Source of the DNA: Sphaerosporella brunnea
Taxonomy: Eukaryota; Ascomycota; Pezizomycetes; Pezizales; Pyronemataceae
Reading direction: 5' to 3'
NCBI GenBank assembly: GCA_008704415.1
Contig: VXIS01000024.1
Span: 62,001-126,000, forward strand
DNA length: 64,000 nucleotides
Shown: piece after piece, positions 44,079 through 56,840 of the stretch
Layout of the letters: every line of letters begins with the position of its first letter
Position numbering within the stretch: position 1 is the stretch's first letter
The notes under the pieces: generated by a model
What the model was told of the DNA's origin: nothing
The model's input: the letters and a program-made list of their open reading frames with translations, nothing else
Database searches by the model: none
Position numbers and translations under genes: made by a program

Positions 44079-45020
44079 TCAAACTTCCAACGTCTCTCCA
44101 TCCCCATAAACAAAGAACTGCGCAAATATGATCGCATCCAACACCAAGGTGCCCACGCTCCCCAACAGCCAGCTAGCATTGACCGCCAAATACCTAGAAT
44201 AACCCCCCTGCTCTTCTCCCCCGCCGCCAGTATTTGCGAGGATGCTCAGGACATAGGTGACATTGCCCGCGCAAGCAAAGATGAAAAAGAGGATGCTGAC
44301 GCCCTCGCAGGACTGTCTCCGCGCGTTCAACAGGATCTGCGGGATCCTGCTGGCCAGGTACAGGAACGCGCAGAGATACCCGAACGTCTGGCCCAGGGGC
44401 GAAAACGTCAGTCCCTCCTCCGCCTTCGGGGGCAGGGCGTCTCCCGCCTGGATCTCAAACGTCAACAACCACCCCAGCGCGCCAGCCGTGCACACAAGGA
44501 TGACGGCAAAAGCGTTGGACAGCGCGGCCATCCACGCTGGCTGCTGCGGCAGCATTTCCATAACCACGTCTTCATCCTCCCCCTTCAGCAGCGGGGTAGC
44601 AGGGTTTAGGTGTCCCGCCTCCACCAGGTGCTCCTCGTCCTCCTCCTTCTTCTGTCCCCGCGAGTTGTACCAGAAACATTGTGCTAGCAAAACCACGTCG
44701 GCCAGTGTGTAGTACGCCGCCAGGATTACCATCGTCGGCAGCACGCCCTGCGCAACTGCGCCGACGATATTGAAGACGTCCCCCGCTAGCCAGATCAGCA
44801 GGAAGGTTATGCTCAGCCCCTCGGCGCTGCCGCGCCGCAGGTTCTGCAGGATTTGTGGCGTGAAGACGACGATCCAGCAGGCGATCGAGATGGAGCTGTA
44901 TACTCGTTAACGAGAGGGGATTTGTAGAGGAAGGAAGGAAGAGATAGTGACGCACCCTGCCACGCCGGAGAGCGCTTGGAGATTCAGTTCGAACGGACCA
45001 TTTTGGGAGGGTGGGAACAT
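44079..45020 (-). CDS. PQ-loop repeat transporter (Ypq/PQLC2-like vacuolar cationic amino acid exporter)
   Basis: Exons 45020-44956 and 44895-44079 on minus, 293 residues, 60-bp intron. Seven hydrophobic segments. The two PQ-loop motifs are VVFTPQILQNLRRGSAEGLS (about 33-52) and SRIPQILLNARRQSCEGVS (about 210-228). The 40-residue polar loop between them contains EEDEEHLVEAGHLNPATPLL with a dileucine-like signal, consistent with vacuolar sorting. Family members export lysine/arginine or cystine from vacuoles or lysosomes. The substrate cannot be read from sequence. Confidence 0.87.
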
Positions 45021-45655
45021 GGTCAGGTGTCACTCAAACCTTCAGTTCGAGTGGTAGAATAGCTGTTTTTTTGCTCTGGTGAGGGGGCTCCCTAGAGGTT
45101 CTACCAGAATAGTACTGGTTTTGGGGGAGGAGGAGGAGGGGTGAATTGAGACAATGAACGGGATGAGAGTTTATCCTTATCTGGGGGTACTATCTGGGTG
45201 GCAAACGGCCTTTGCGTTTGTTCCTCTTTTTTTTGCACATTCCGCGCGCCGCGGCCGCCGGGATCATGGTTGTATGTATGTAACGTAAACTCAGCAGTCT
45301 TTGCGGGGGCGGGTGATCGGCATGTATCACTTTCGTTTAAGCATCTCATCTCATTACGAATAACCTCCAGCTGCTGCATAAATAGGGGGTCGTGTAACTC
45401 TCGGGGTCGGCAAACCCGGTTTTCACCGCGGCAATGCGGTTTCATGCAGGCCGTTAGGAATGCTGGTGATATGTATGTAAGAGACTTCGCAGACCTCGAT
45501 ACGAGCGCTCGTCGATGACTCGACTCGCATAGCTAACGTGAAACGGTACAAGTTCCCAGGTATCAATTGCAATTTCATGACGGACAACATCACTAGAACC
45601 ACAAATTCGACTTATTCATGCAGGTAGATCAAAAAGCTCCACACGAACTAGAAAC
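45021..45655. other. Promoter region of the PQ-loop gene
   Basis: About 635 bp without a recognised gene, between SGT1 (3' end) and the PQ-loop start, both on minus. Confidence 0.4.
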
Positions 45656-47035
45656 TTATTCTCCCCACTTTTTAGCCGTCATTCCCTCTGCCATAGTTGT
45701 TAGCTGATGTCCAGAGCAGTCAGTGCTCGGAAAGATAAAGAGAGGACTCACCAGGAGGACTAGTGGCCACCTTTCCCCTGCCAACTTCCGCCCAATTAGT
45801 GCTCAAGGCGGTTCCGTTGCTCTCGATGTAGCTCTTCATCATGGCACGACGCGTGTCTTCATCAGCGTCCTTGTAGAGCTTCTTGAAGAAGGCGTTGACA
45901 GGATCGCCCTCATCGCTGTCGTAGTCGAGGCCAGCTTCCTCGACCTCCTCCTTGGTCGTGCCCTTGTCTTTCTTCTTCGCGGCAAGATCCCGCGCGAGTT
46001 TGTCCCAGTCCTTAGCTCCTTTCTTGGACGAAGTTGGATAAGCTGGGCCCCCCGAAGCGCTCTCCGTGGTCTGGTTTTCCGTCGGTTTGACGATAACCTC
46101 GGGGGCTCCTTCTAAGGCGGCCCATTTCTTTCCCGGAGTGGCTTTGAGAAGCTTGAGCTCGACTTTGGTGGACAGGATGTTGTATTTGGATTCAGCGGGG
46201 ATGATGCTATCCCACAGCGGATCGATGTCGAATGTGAAATCAGCGCCGGTCGGTAGAGGGAAGGAAATAGAAATCTGGAGGCATTAGCAGCCGCCGAAAC
46301 AAAGAAAGTATTGTGTCGGTAACTCACGTTCTTGTCGGTAATCTCAACCACAGCCTTATCCTTAGGCACACCTTTGACGAACAGTGACATCACAACATGC
46401 GTGCCAGTCTGATACCACTCATGTCGGATCTTGTTTGCCGGGGTGACCACACCAATAGGCGCAGATGAAGCAGAAGGAGCTGGCGGAGCAACGGTAGATA
46501 TGGGCGCGGACTCAGGAGGAGGAGAGGGAAGAGAAAACTCCTCGGCCTCCTTATCCACCTCTGCCTTCTGCACCTGCTTCGGCTTCGGGATCTCCACCTG
46601 CGGAAACTCTAAAATGGTGACCTCACGGTTAACATCATCCTCATCAAGCTTCTCCAGAGCTAGCTCCAGCTTCTTTCTCCATATTGCAAGCATGTTCTTT
46701 TCCTTTTCCCCCACTCTCTTCTCCGCAGCATCGAAGCAGAATCCGGCGTCTCCATATCGTCCCAGAAGGTGGAGAGCAATTCCACGCCGCATCTGCGCGC
46801 TGCCGATCATTTCGCGCTTGCCTCGTTTGTTCGCGAGCACCACCGCGAGCTCCGCATCGTGCAACGCAAGCTCGTACTGTCCGCTGCGCTGGTATGACGT
46901 CGATCGCTTGAGATAGTAGTCGGGGACTTCTGGGTTAAGTTCGAGCGCCTGCGTGTAGTAGGTGATTGCGTCAGAGTAGTTGGAAGCGTTGAAAGCTTTG
47001 AGAGCTTGGTCGCCTAATGATGTATAGGATGCCAT
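45656..47035 (-). CDS. SGT1: Co-chaperone Sgt1
   Basis: Three exons on minus: 47035-46328, 46274-45752, 45687-45656; 420 residues. Sgt1 links Hsp90 to Skp1/SCF ligases and is needed for kinetochore assembly. Three TPR-like repeats (1-110: LGDQALKAFNASNYSDAI, YYLKRSTSYQRSGQYELAL, RGIALHLLGRYGDAG), a CS domain (about 205-295: RHEWYQTGTHVVMSLFVK, DFTFDIDPLW, KVELKLLKA) that binds Hsp90, and the SGS domain (KKGAKDWDKLARDL, DPVNAFFKKLYKDADEDTRR, MMKSYIESNGTALSTNW). The tiny last exon gives PPEGMTAKKW, the normal SGS end, and is preferred over reading through to a stop at 45720. Confidence 0.95.
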
Positions 47036-47507
47036 GCGTGTGGTGGTGGTGGTGGCGGCGGAGGTGTGGTCGTTTTCCTGACGTGAAGGTGCAACGGGAA
47101 AAACAGAGGAGAGCTCTGGAAATAAAGGCGATGACGAGGAGGCGGTTGCACAAGGATTGTTCTCTGGAGCTCTAGCGCTAATCTTCGAAGATCGACCCAG
47201 CCGACCTTTGAATTTATTTCAGACCATCAACATCCCCCCAATACATCGGCGTAAGACAATGAGCTGAGAAAACATGATGAACATGAAAAACTGGATGGAC
47301 ATGAGGATATGACCATCACTACAAAAGCTACAAGACGGCTGTCCCTAAGCAACACATGTAGGTATGTAAAAAAAGAAGAAAAGAATCACGCGACAGCTAC
47401 AAAGCCAAGATAATTGCTCATCAGTGCAACCCACTGCATCAGATGAGGACAGAAGAGAAAGGGTAAAAGATGTAAGGGGTATATTGGTAGAGAAAGGTGC
47501 TGCTTGA
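47036..47507. other. Region between SGT1 start and URC4 end
   Basis: No gene recognised. It combines the SGT1 promoter with the URC4 3' flank. A GGTGGTGGTGGTGG-type run at about 47041-47056 lies just upstream of the SGT1 start codon. Confidence 0.4.
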
Positions 47508-49260
47508 TCAGAACACGGTACCATCCGAAAGAATCATGATCGGGGGCTGCTTGGTATTCGGCCGCGACACTTCAGCCAGCTCTCTTCCGCCCTACGGAGA
47601 ATCTGTCAGCTTTCGCTCCGAAAAACCGCGGGGAACATGCAGAACTAAATACCTTCCAAGTGCCCGCCTCCAACATTTGCGCCAGAGACAACCCGTCGCC
47701 CTCGCCCAGTCCAAGTAGTTTGTTGACCTCGCCCAATAAAAGATCCAGGAAGCCCAGGGTCGCAGCTCGCCATTCAATAATAACGTCGTCATCGGGCGTA
47801 AACATAGGAACAACCTCCATGTTGGGTTGACCGGCTTTCTTCGCGTTTTCGTGAAACCTCTGGATACCGCGCTCGGCCTGTTGGGGTTTCAGGGTCAAAA
47901 GTCCCGTGTCGATGAACAGACCACCATTTCTGTACTCGGGCAAGCCAGTGAGCAACTGTTCACCCACAAATATGATGCCCATCAATTTCGACATCGGAAC
48001 CAGCAGCGAGTACGTAAGCCACTGAGTCAGTTTGTGGAAAGGCACGATGCGCTCCCAGCCAGGGGCTGGAGGCATCGAAGAGCAGGGCCAAGCATCGCCG
48101 AGTGAGATGCCGTCAAACTGAGTGCGGGTCTGGGGCCAGATGGGTGCTAAACCATCCATGAGAACAGTCCACAAAGTCGGGATCGTGATCACCGGGGCGA
48201 CGCCCAGTTTCTGTGTCGAGGGGTGCTGCAGCAGATAATCTAAATTGGAGTTAGATTGGTAATAGAAGAATGCAGACATTATGACATACCCAACATGTTT
48301 CCAGGTCGGGAATCCACACCAAAGTAATGTTGATTGTCCAACGCTTCGCCAAGCTTGATCAAAAGGGAAGAGCGTCCTTCAAGGCCCTCAATAGGATTCA
48401 TTTCTGAAACCTGAAGCCCCCTTGCAAGAATTTCCACCGTCAACTTCTTGAGAGCCATGCCTATCCAGTATTAAGTCAAAGGCTTTCCAAATTGCCATGA
48501 ACTTGGTGAACTCACCATCCACCTGGTCCTTCTGCGCAGGGTTACTCGAGAACAATCCCGAATTGAACATCTCCAAACTCGCCACTGCCAATCCTTCACT
48601 GCGACGGTATATCCTTCCATTGCTCGCCTTGAATTCCCACTTATTTCCAGCTCCCGCATCAAGCAACACCGACACTACGAAGAGGTCAATCAATCTTCTC
48701 GTACGCTCAGAGGCATCCACATCGGCTGGCCACGATTTCAGAAGATTGTCCACCCTGGGGATTCCGCCAACTTCGAAATGCTGCCATCGACCGTGCGGAG
48801 GGATAGTATGGAAGTCGGGGGCATAGTCTCTCTGTTAGGTAAATGTGAGCACCCTCCACAACCCCCCCCCCCCCAAAAAAAAAATGGCTGGAAAACAAAC
48901 CTTGATGATTGAAACAACGTATTCCGCAACATCGGAGAACTTGGTCATGTCCACCGTGAAATTCGTCAACTGGTTCTTGAGTGCTGCATCAAGCACGAAC
49001 CTCGATCTTTCCCTCACAGCATATATACTCCTCAAGTAGCCAGATGGGTCCAATCCTGGGTCTGGCGCCGGAGGAAGGTCAACCGCTGGGATTGAGGGCA
49101 GGTGTGCCGAGGAGGACAATCCAGGGTGGGAGGAAGTTGGAGATTTCATAGATCCGCTGGCCACAGAAGTTGAAGATCCTTTGCGTCCAATTTTGTGGCT
49201 CACAGTGTCTGAGGTGACAGAATTGGCCCTGGAGGAAGATTTCTTTGAAAAGAGGCCCAT
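47508..49260 (-). CDS. URC4: URC4/URG3-like uracil catabolism protein (DUF1688)
   Basis: Five exons on minus: 49260-48901, 48831-48516, 48460-48290, 48239-47653, 47591-47508; 505 residues. The family takes part in the fungal URC pathway that uses uracil as nitrogen source; its exact reaction is unknown. Recognisable segments are YLRSIYAVRERSRFVLDAA, HFTVDMTKF-like NFTVDMTKF, HTIPPHGRWQHFEVGG, NKWEFKASNGRIYRRSEGLA, RPGNMLDYLLQHPST, PVITIPTLWTVLMDGLAPIW and the end ELAEVSRPNTKQPPIMI..SDGTVF. A Ser-rich N-terminal extension (1-75) is less conserved. The first intron contains a C13/A10 homopolymer. The other URC genes are not in the window. Confidence 0.88.
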
Positions 49261-52200
49261 CTTGTGCTATTTATTAAGCTCGCCGTCGGGTATAAAGACC
49301 GTCACGAGATCGATGTCAATTGCGGGGGAATACGGCGGGGGTCCGACAAGCGGGAAGCGACAATTGCAGGCAAGCCGTGTGATTTGTCGAGACGGATGCT
49401 TCGTTGTCGTCACCTGGCGTGCTCTTGGTCAGACTTTGCTGGTGGTCGATTGAGGTGATAAGTTGATAGGGTGGAGCAAGGGGGATTTTGGGGGGGGGGA
49501 GGAGCGCGAGCTTAGTACTTTAGCAAGAACAAGCAGATAACCACCCAGAGGCAGAATCTCAGGGGTAACTTTTTTGCAGACCGTCGGCGGTAGACGGCAC
49601 TATCGACTGCCAGAAACATCAAGCCTCAAGCCGTCGCTCGTCCGTCGGTGCCTGCGGGCCAGGCCAAGAGAGTTTGATTTTCTCTCAAATCGGGTCCAAG
49701 CGCAGCGGTGCATGTGCATGTGGCTAAAGACGGCCTGACGCCCCGATACCCAAGGACATGGAACGAATTCTTCCCGCTGGGCGACGCGGATCCCAGACAG
49801 TTAGTGAGATGGATCTGTCGCTCTGCGAGCATCATTTCTAACTGGATTTGACGAAGCCGGTGCGTGATGTTTGTGAGCGAGCACGCAGAGTCCAGGCCAG
49901 GCCGTCGGGCGAGGAGCGAGTTCTCGGTAATAGCTCACTGGTCCCGTCGCGGCTGTGCTTTAGGTTGCCCGGTCTTGCGCGGCTTGCCCGCAGAATGCTC
50001 CTGAACAGCAAATTATCGAGGCCAATCTGTTCATCAACCCGAGCAGTCCCGTTGGGTGCGGGTTCGCTCGTGCCATCGCGAGGGTCCACACGGCTCCCCC
50101 AGTATTCTGCCTCTGATCATGGCGTCAAGCGGCTATTGCCCATCGATACCCACGTCAGATTAGCTCCCTTCTTGCTCAGCCAGCTCCACACTACATAGAT
50201 CGCTATCTACCAGCCCATCGACCAGGCGTTTTGGTCTGCTGGCCTGCCCAGCAAACCTCTCTCGACTACCGAGAAGAAAACATAGTTCGTCCACGTATCT
50301 CACGTGAAGAGTGTAGCCAAATAGAGAAATATCAGGTAGACCCGACTGTTTCTATTCAGCAGCCGTGGCCGCAAACATGACGCCTCCCCCGACTAAATGC
50401 GCCCCTAAATAACGGCATCGACACCCCTGGTCGTTGGACACCGGCGGCAAGCAAAGCGAGCGCGGCCCAGCTGCTCGAGTCCACTTCTGGCACTTAGAAT
50501 GATCTCCCTGTTGGGTTTGTTTTGTGACCATGTTTCTGCTCTTTTCGCTAGTCACAGAAAAGCTCATCGCCTACATATGCCAACCGACCCGCCACAGATT
50601 TAACGTTTTAGAGGAATAACTGCCGTGAAACTCCCACCCCCCGCAAGTGCACCCTGAAATGCTGTCCTTCTGGAAAAATTCTCGCTCGAGGCTTCCAAGG
50701 AATCTGGCAAATCGGCATCGTGCATACATATGGGCTTTGTTAAATCGGTGAGAAAGCTGAGAAAGGCTCCTTGCACCTATGTAGAGTACTAGTACTCTAT
50801 TCATGTTTAAGCACATGCCAAACCACAGCGAGGCTGAAGAAACGACTGGGATCAGCACTATTGGTGACTCGATACTTTCTCCAACCTGCTTTGGTGGACC
50901 ATTTCGTGGGAGGTTACGCGGTGGGGTCCTCTCGTCCGCCGATATGTAGGCAACTGCACTCCACTGAGTCCACTCGGTTTCTTCGCTCGTCCGGAAGTCA
51001 CAAGCACCTGCGATGTGGAGGTTAGCGGGAAACAGAGACCAAGGCTAAAAAACAGCTCCGGTTTCTAGTGTGAACACCGACCCGCGAACGGTGCAATCCA
51101 ATTCAAGCCGTAGGTGTCGTGAGCTCTTCCTCTCCAAGATGGAACGGTGGACCCTCCCACCCAAAGCTAGTATACTTCAATTCGGCGAAATTGAACCAAC
51201 GGGGAGGATCCCCATGTTGAATCTACATCTGAGTAATGTCTCAAGGTCGAATATCTTCACTGTCTTTGGTGTGTATCTTCGGGGAGTACATATGATACAG
51301 CCACCGGCATGGGCCCGAGACCCCAAGAGCGGTACCGACTTGTGCCTGGCAGTCGTCAGATATTTTCCGTAATGAAGCATTCCAAATTTAAGTTATGTAT
51401 TCTACTTGTGTACTCCCCTGGATGAGGCTTTCTTCCTCCGATGTCCCAGTGTGGTTCAAGTGCAATTTTGTCTTCGGCCCAATGTCACGGTTGTTCCAGC
51501 TCTGCCGGTGCCTTTGCGACCGAACGGCTGACGCCTCGAGATTACTACTCTACAGACACGACGGCAGGTCTCTTGCTTCAGATGTCGAACAGTCAGAAAC
51601 CCATGCGATCCATTGTCCATGGTCGAATCGGATATATTGTAATGCTGTGGTTTGAAATGAAAAGTGAAGAAGTCCGGGCCCTAGTTCTTGTTTGAGTCGT
51701 TTTGCATGAGTGATGTCGATCTGCGATTTCAGGAGTCAAGACCGAGTGATCATTAGTGATTGGCTCATCAACCTACGATGGCCACGAAGCATATGGCAGT
51801 GTCCGCTCTTCTGCGCGGCGGCCTGTCAAGATCGACAGCGAGAATTTGAACTCTTGAGATGTCGTTCTGGAACGGGACCTCACAAGCTTGCACTCGCTAC
51901 CAACACATCACGTGTCCACAGCTAGATACCTCTATTCCTAGCAGCGGCTTAGCCTCCGTCAATAAGGACAATTGCAAGGAGCATACGTATCCAGCTCCTT
52001 TGTTAGCAACCATGGCCGTTGAGATAGGTATCTTTTCGCTAGATGTCAGGCTTGTGTATATCTGGTGGTTTCACTATCCAAAAGGTTTGAAGTCACGAGA
52101 ACCTTTCAGGTACATACTTCATCAAAGGTTACACCAAGCGTGTCCCCATCCTACGTACTCCATGCCATCCGCCATCTCTGTCTGCATCATCAATCCATCA

Positions 52201-52463
52201 CTTCCTATCGGCGACTTTTGCGTTGGCAGCTGCACTACCGTTTCATTCGTCCACTACCGCTGCGCGGCTTTCGTCTATTCCAGATACTTACCACCAACTC
52301 CCATTATTATTTGAACTGCGCGAGCTCGACTCCAACCACTGGAGCTCACGCGGCAGACCCCTGCCACCGTTGGAGACGACATCATCACCAATATTCGTAA
52401 TCCAACGACCGAGCAAGTTCTACATGCCCCTGGACCTTTGCTTGTGCAGTTCTCAATGCAAAT
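49261..52463. other. 3.2 kb gene-free divergent region
   Basis: Largest gap in the window. Many short ORFs occur on both strands, none longer than about 150 codons and none recognised. No transposase relic, tRNA or long repeat was noticed. Part must be the promoter of the flanking genes (URC4-like on minus, 5-phosphatase on plus), with the latter possibly having a long leader. A G9-10 run sits at about 49491. Confidence 0.45.
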
Positions 52464-55400
52464 ATGGCCGACGACGAACAACCTCCGGTATAACCGCCAT
52501 CAGTCTCTTGAACATGTGCCTATGAACTTTACGTGAATACATTTCTAACCTCTGGCGCCCACAGGCTTCCGTGTCTTCCCTTCGCTCGCGGTTCGAACAA
52601 CTAGCTACGGCCAACCAAACATCAGCTGCAACTACACCACAGGTTGAGCATCCAGCGCCTCTCCAGGCTTCGCATACGGGCGCTGAGTATTCCACGGGTT
52701 TTCATGGGGAGGGGGCCACCAGAGGTCTTGAACAATACGACCTTGGGAGCAATGCGGACAGCCAATATCGAAGCGCCACCCTCCCGAAGGGATATAACTC
52801 TTCGCGCCCACGTCCAAACTCAGTTTACAGCACGTTCTCGCCCCCTCGCTCGCCTCCATCCTTTCGGGTGGAATCGCCGCGATCACCCCCGAAGCCGTTG
52901 AACCTTGATATCCCCGATCCTGTTTCCATAGGCGCGCTGGTACCGACATCTATATCACCGGGTGGGCATCCGGTACAGCCTCCCAGTCGCCCCACCTCTC
53001 CAATCCCGAAGTTCAATCGCACAGGCAGGACACCGCCCCCACCACCGCCCGTTTCCTCTAGAGCAGCCCGTCCTAAGTCTACGAGTTACGTAATGGATGA
53101 GATGAATGGTGGTTTCAGGAATCTGGGAGGGGAGGTACGCCGGATACAGCTCAGCCCTCCACCTCAGATATCTCTAGAGCACCCCCGAACCGCACCTCCG
53201 GAGCCCGAGCGCCCACGAGACCCCCCTCCAATACCATATTCTGAAAGGCCCCGGGAGCCCCCACCTGTGCCAACTCGGATGACAAAACCGAAGATCCCAA
53301 GTCGGCCTACTACCTTGTCACATCGCCCAGAAACGCCTACCGCTAGCCATGCACTGGCGCCTACTGCAGTGTCGGGCGAGAGAGTTTCTCCGTTCAGCAC
53401 CCCTCCGTCGAGTGCCAACAACTCTCCCAATCGGTCTGATAACGAAGTCTCCTATCGGCCTCCGCCTACACGGAGGCTGAGTGTTCAACCGTGCACTTTT
53501 GTTCCGCCCCCTCCTGCACCCGTTGCCCCTCCTTCGATACCAGGACCTTCTAAAACGCGTGCTCCCGCTGTGCCTCCGCCCCCTAGAATGTCAATGGACC
53601 AAGTGAGGCCTAGGATGAAGTTCGAGGACTCTATCAAGGCCTCACGTATGTCCCTGGACGACGCTGGATCTAGACCACAGTTGCCCCCAAGGCCAACTGG
53701 GTTGATCGGAGGTGTTAGAGCTCGAGTTTCTCGTGGACGCAGTCATTCGCCTCAGAGGCCCCCGGTGGCTGAGACAAGTATGTCTACATTCTTACCACCC
53801 CCAAAACGTGGCCAAGCGACCATAAAACCCCACTCCCCTGTCAGGGACGCTTCAGGGTCCATGCCGGGGGCACATGCCAATGAAGCTTATGCGGGATCTG
53901 GATATGGCCCTGACGATTCGGACGAGGGTGCTGCCGACGATCAATCTGGTCTCAGTGAGTATCCAGACTCTTCCCAGGCCAACCGTCGACGTCCATATTT
54001 CAAGGATGGCATCCCTGAGATCGTCTGTAAAAGCGATGTCAAAATGTTTGCGGTCTGTGGTCAATATGTCTGCACAATAAGTCATTCAACCAAGGTGTGG
54101 GACATAGCTACTGGTCGTTGCATAATGGCGCTGCAGCACCAGGAAGGTGTAAGAGTAACAGCAGTCGCTTTCAAGCCATCTGCTGATGTTGAAAGCGAAG
54201 GTGCTGCGCTCTGGCTTGGCACGTCTCATGGAGAACTCATGGAAGTGGACATTGCTTCACAGAGGATTGTTGATACCCGGACCAGCGCTCACACCAAAAA
54301 GGAAGTTGTCAAAATTCATCGTTGCGGATTTGAACTTTGGACTTTGGATGAGGGTGGAAAGCTGCAAGTCTGGGGCCCTGATATCAATGGCGCACCAAAC
54401 CTGAGGAATTCGCCCACAACATTCCGAATCAATGCTCGGCATTCTTGTTCCATTGTTGTGGATGGTTATCTCTGGGTCGGCTCTGGAAAGACAGTTGATG
54501 TTTATCAGCCCAGCTCAGACTCTTCCAAGTTGTTCAATGTGTCTTCGAGACAACTAACGGCCGCGAAGCCGGCGGGTGATATCACTTGTGCCGCCACAGT
54601 CAACAGCCAGCCAGGTCGTGTTTATTTCGGACATTCTGACGGCAAAGTGTCGATATATTCCACCAATCCTCTGGCATGCGCTGATGTTGTTAGCGTCTCA
54701 TTGTACAAAATCAATTCAATGACTGGTGTTGGCGATTTCCTTTGGACCGGGTTCAAGACTGGTATGGTTTACGTTTACGATGTTCGTACGAAACCATGGT
54801 TGGCTCTGAAGGATTGGCAGTGCTCTGAAGGCCCAATAATGGATGTTGTGGCCGATCGAACGAGTATCTGGAAGAACGGCAGGCTGCAAGTCGTAACTAT
54901 GGGAGCCGACAATATTATACGAGTATGGGATGGCATGCTGGAAGATGATCACCTTGAGGCACAGATGCAAAAGCGTGATCTCGAATTTTGCAGCTTCCGG
55001 GAAATCAAAGCCTTGGTCTGCACATGGAACGCTGGCGCATCAAAACCGCAGGATCTGTTAACTAGGGATACTGACCGGGTATTCTTGGAAAATGTACTGA
55101 ACAGCGTTGATTCACCAGACATAATAGTCTTTGGATTCCAGGAGTTGGTGGACTTAGAAGATAAGAAGATCACTGCAAGTGCGTTAATCCCTTCCTGGGC
55201 ACTCGTTTTTCGAGGATCTGACCATTCCCTATCTAGAAACCTTCCTGAAGAAGAAAAGCAAAAAGAAGAAGCAAGCGGATCAACTGGAGCATATGTCCCA
55301 TCAGTACAAGTTGTGGCAGCAACAGTTGACAAAATCCATTGCTACTCACATGCCGCGCGACGAACCGTACATCCTCCTCCATGTCGCAAATCTGGTGGGG

Positions 55401-56389
55401 CTGTTCACCTGCATTTTCATCAAAGCATCTGAAAAGGAAAACATACGAAATGTGTCCGCATCAACTGTGAAGAGAGGACTGGGTGGTTTGCACGGCAACA
55501 AGGTAAACGTCAAAATTGCAGCCCATTGGCTATTTTCTGACAGAGTCTAGGGTGCGCTTGTTGTACGGTTCTTTCTCGACGATAGCTCGCTATGTTTCAT
55601 CAATTGCCATCTCGCTGCTGGACAGTCGCATACAATATCCCGTAATAACGACATAGCGGCTATCCTCGAGTCAGCCTCACTCCCGGCCGAACCCTCGGCC
55701 AGCGTACGTACAGACATGTTTGTGGGTGGTGGAGACGGTTCCATGATCCTTGACCATGAAATTTGCATTCTCAACGGAGATCTCAACTACCGTATCGACC
55801 ACAACCGCGAGTCCATCATCAACAGAGTGAAGAACAACGACCTAGGCCCACTGTTGGAACGTGACCAACTCCTCGTTGAACGGAAAAAGAACCCTGGGTT
55901 CCGGCTACGAGCGTTCCATGAAGGGCCGCTCACGTTTGCGCCAACGTATAAGTACGATGTCGGTACGGACACATACGATACATCAGAAAAGAAGCGCAGT
56001 CCCGCGTGGTGCGATCGATTACTCTACCGGGGACTAGGAAAGATCAAACAGCTCCAGTACCGCCGCTGGGAGGTCAAGGTCAGCGACCACAGACCTGTCA
56101 GTGGTGTTTTTTTGATCCGTGTCAAGGTTGTTGATCCTGCACGAAGGAAGGAGATCTGGAGAAAATGCGTCAAGGAATACGAAGCCGTCAGGTCTAAGCT
56201 TGTTCTGGATGCCAAGTGGGTTCCCTCCCTTCTCTATGGTTATTGCGGTGCTGACAGTTGCCAAGGGTGGATTATCTGGTGCATGTATGCGGTTATGGAG
56301 TAGACGAGGCGCGAAGCACGCTTCAGAGAAAAGAGGAAGTTGTGGATGCTGTGCGGAGTCTGGAGAAGCATCACAACCAACCACGATAG
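52464..56389 (+). CDS. WD40-like / inositol polyphosphate 5-phosphatase
   Basis: Five exons: 52464-52487, 52565-55178, 55237-55502, 55551-56215, 56266-56389; 1230 residues. A Pro-rich disordered N-terminus (to about 480; PPPPPP, SH3-type proline motifs) leads to a WD40-like beta-propeller (about 490-810; WDIATG, LWLGTSHGELMEVD, VWGPDINGAP, YVYDVRTKPW, IIRVWDG). Then the 5-phosphatase domain (about 825-1190) with LVCTWNAG, DIIVFGFQELVDL, NCHLAAG, GDLNYRID, PAWCDRLLY and SDHRPVSG, so catalytic residues are intact. It removes the 5-phosphate of phosphoinositides such as PI(4,5)P2. The last 45 residues (DYLVHVCGYGVDEARSTLQR) resemble a UBA-like helical bundle. The apparent frameshift near 55180 is resolved by a 58-bp intron. 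Confidence 0.9.
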
Positions 56390-56840
56390 CAACAACCACA
56401 TCATGCGTCACGAAATGAACATGTCAAAGGAATGTGTGAGGTGCATATGAGAACCTGGATTTGTCCTTTGCAGGCGCGGGAGTAATGGGGGTTTTTTTTT
56501 CTTTTTTTTTTCGTTCTGCTTTTATGGAAACCCATCTTATAGTTAGTATATAACTGCATCATTCAGTTTATTTTCCTTCCTTTCTTTCCTTCTTTTTGCA
56601 CATAGACGATATCCCCATTATTATTTCAGCAGGGTTTTCTTTCCTTTTTTTTTTTGCTTGCAGCGAGAGATTCGCTGTAGGGTTAACGATGGACTTAATG
56701 GGTTGCTTGCTGGTATAGATGAGACGCTGGATAGATAGATCGATGATGGAGCGGGGAGTGGAGACGGAGAAACGAAACGAGGACAAATGAACCGTGCAAC
56801 GAGTATGCAGATGTGGCCTCTAGTGATGCACCACGATCTA
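56390..56840. other. Convergent 3' region, nothing recognised
   Basis: T-rich stretches at 56490-56510 and 56640-56656. No gene seen. Confidence 0.4.

Noticed and set aside
44035..44609. 221-codon ORF on plus at 43944-44609
   Set aside because: Antisense to the PQ-loop transporter, rich in Q/R with no family features.
55179..55236. Apparent frameshift in the 5-phosphatase gene
   Set aside because: A 58-bp GT..AG intron with a CTGAC branch site removes it and restores the conserved KKKSKKKK-to-EHMSHQYK segment.
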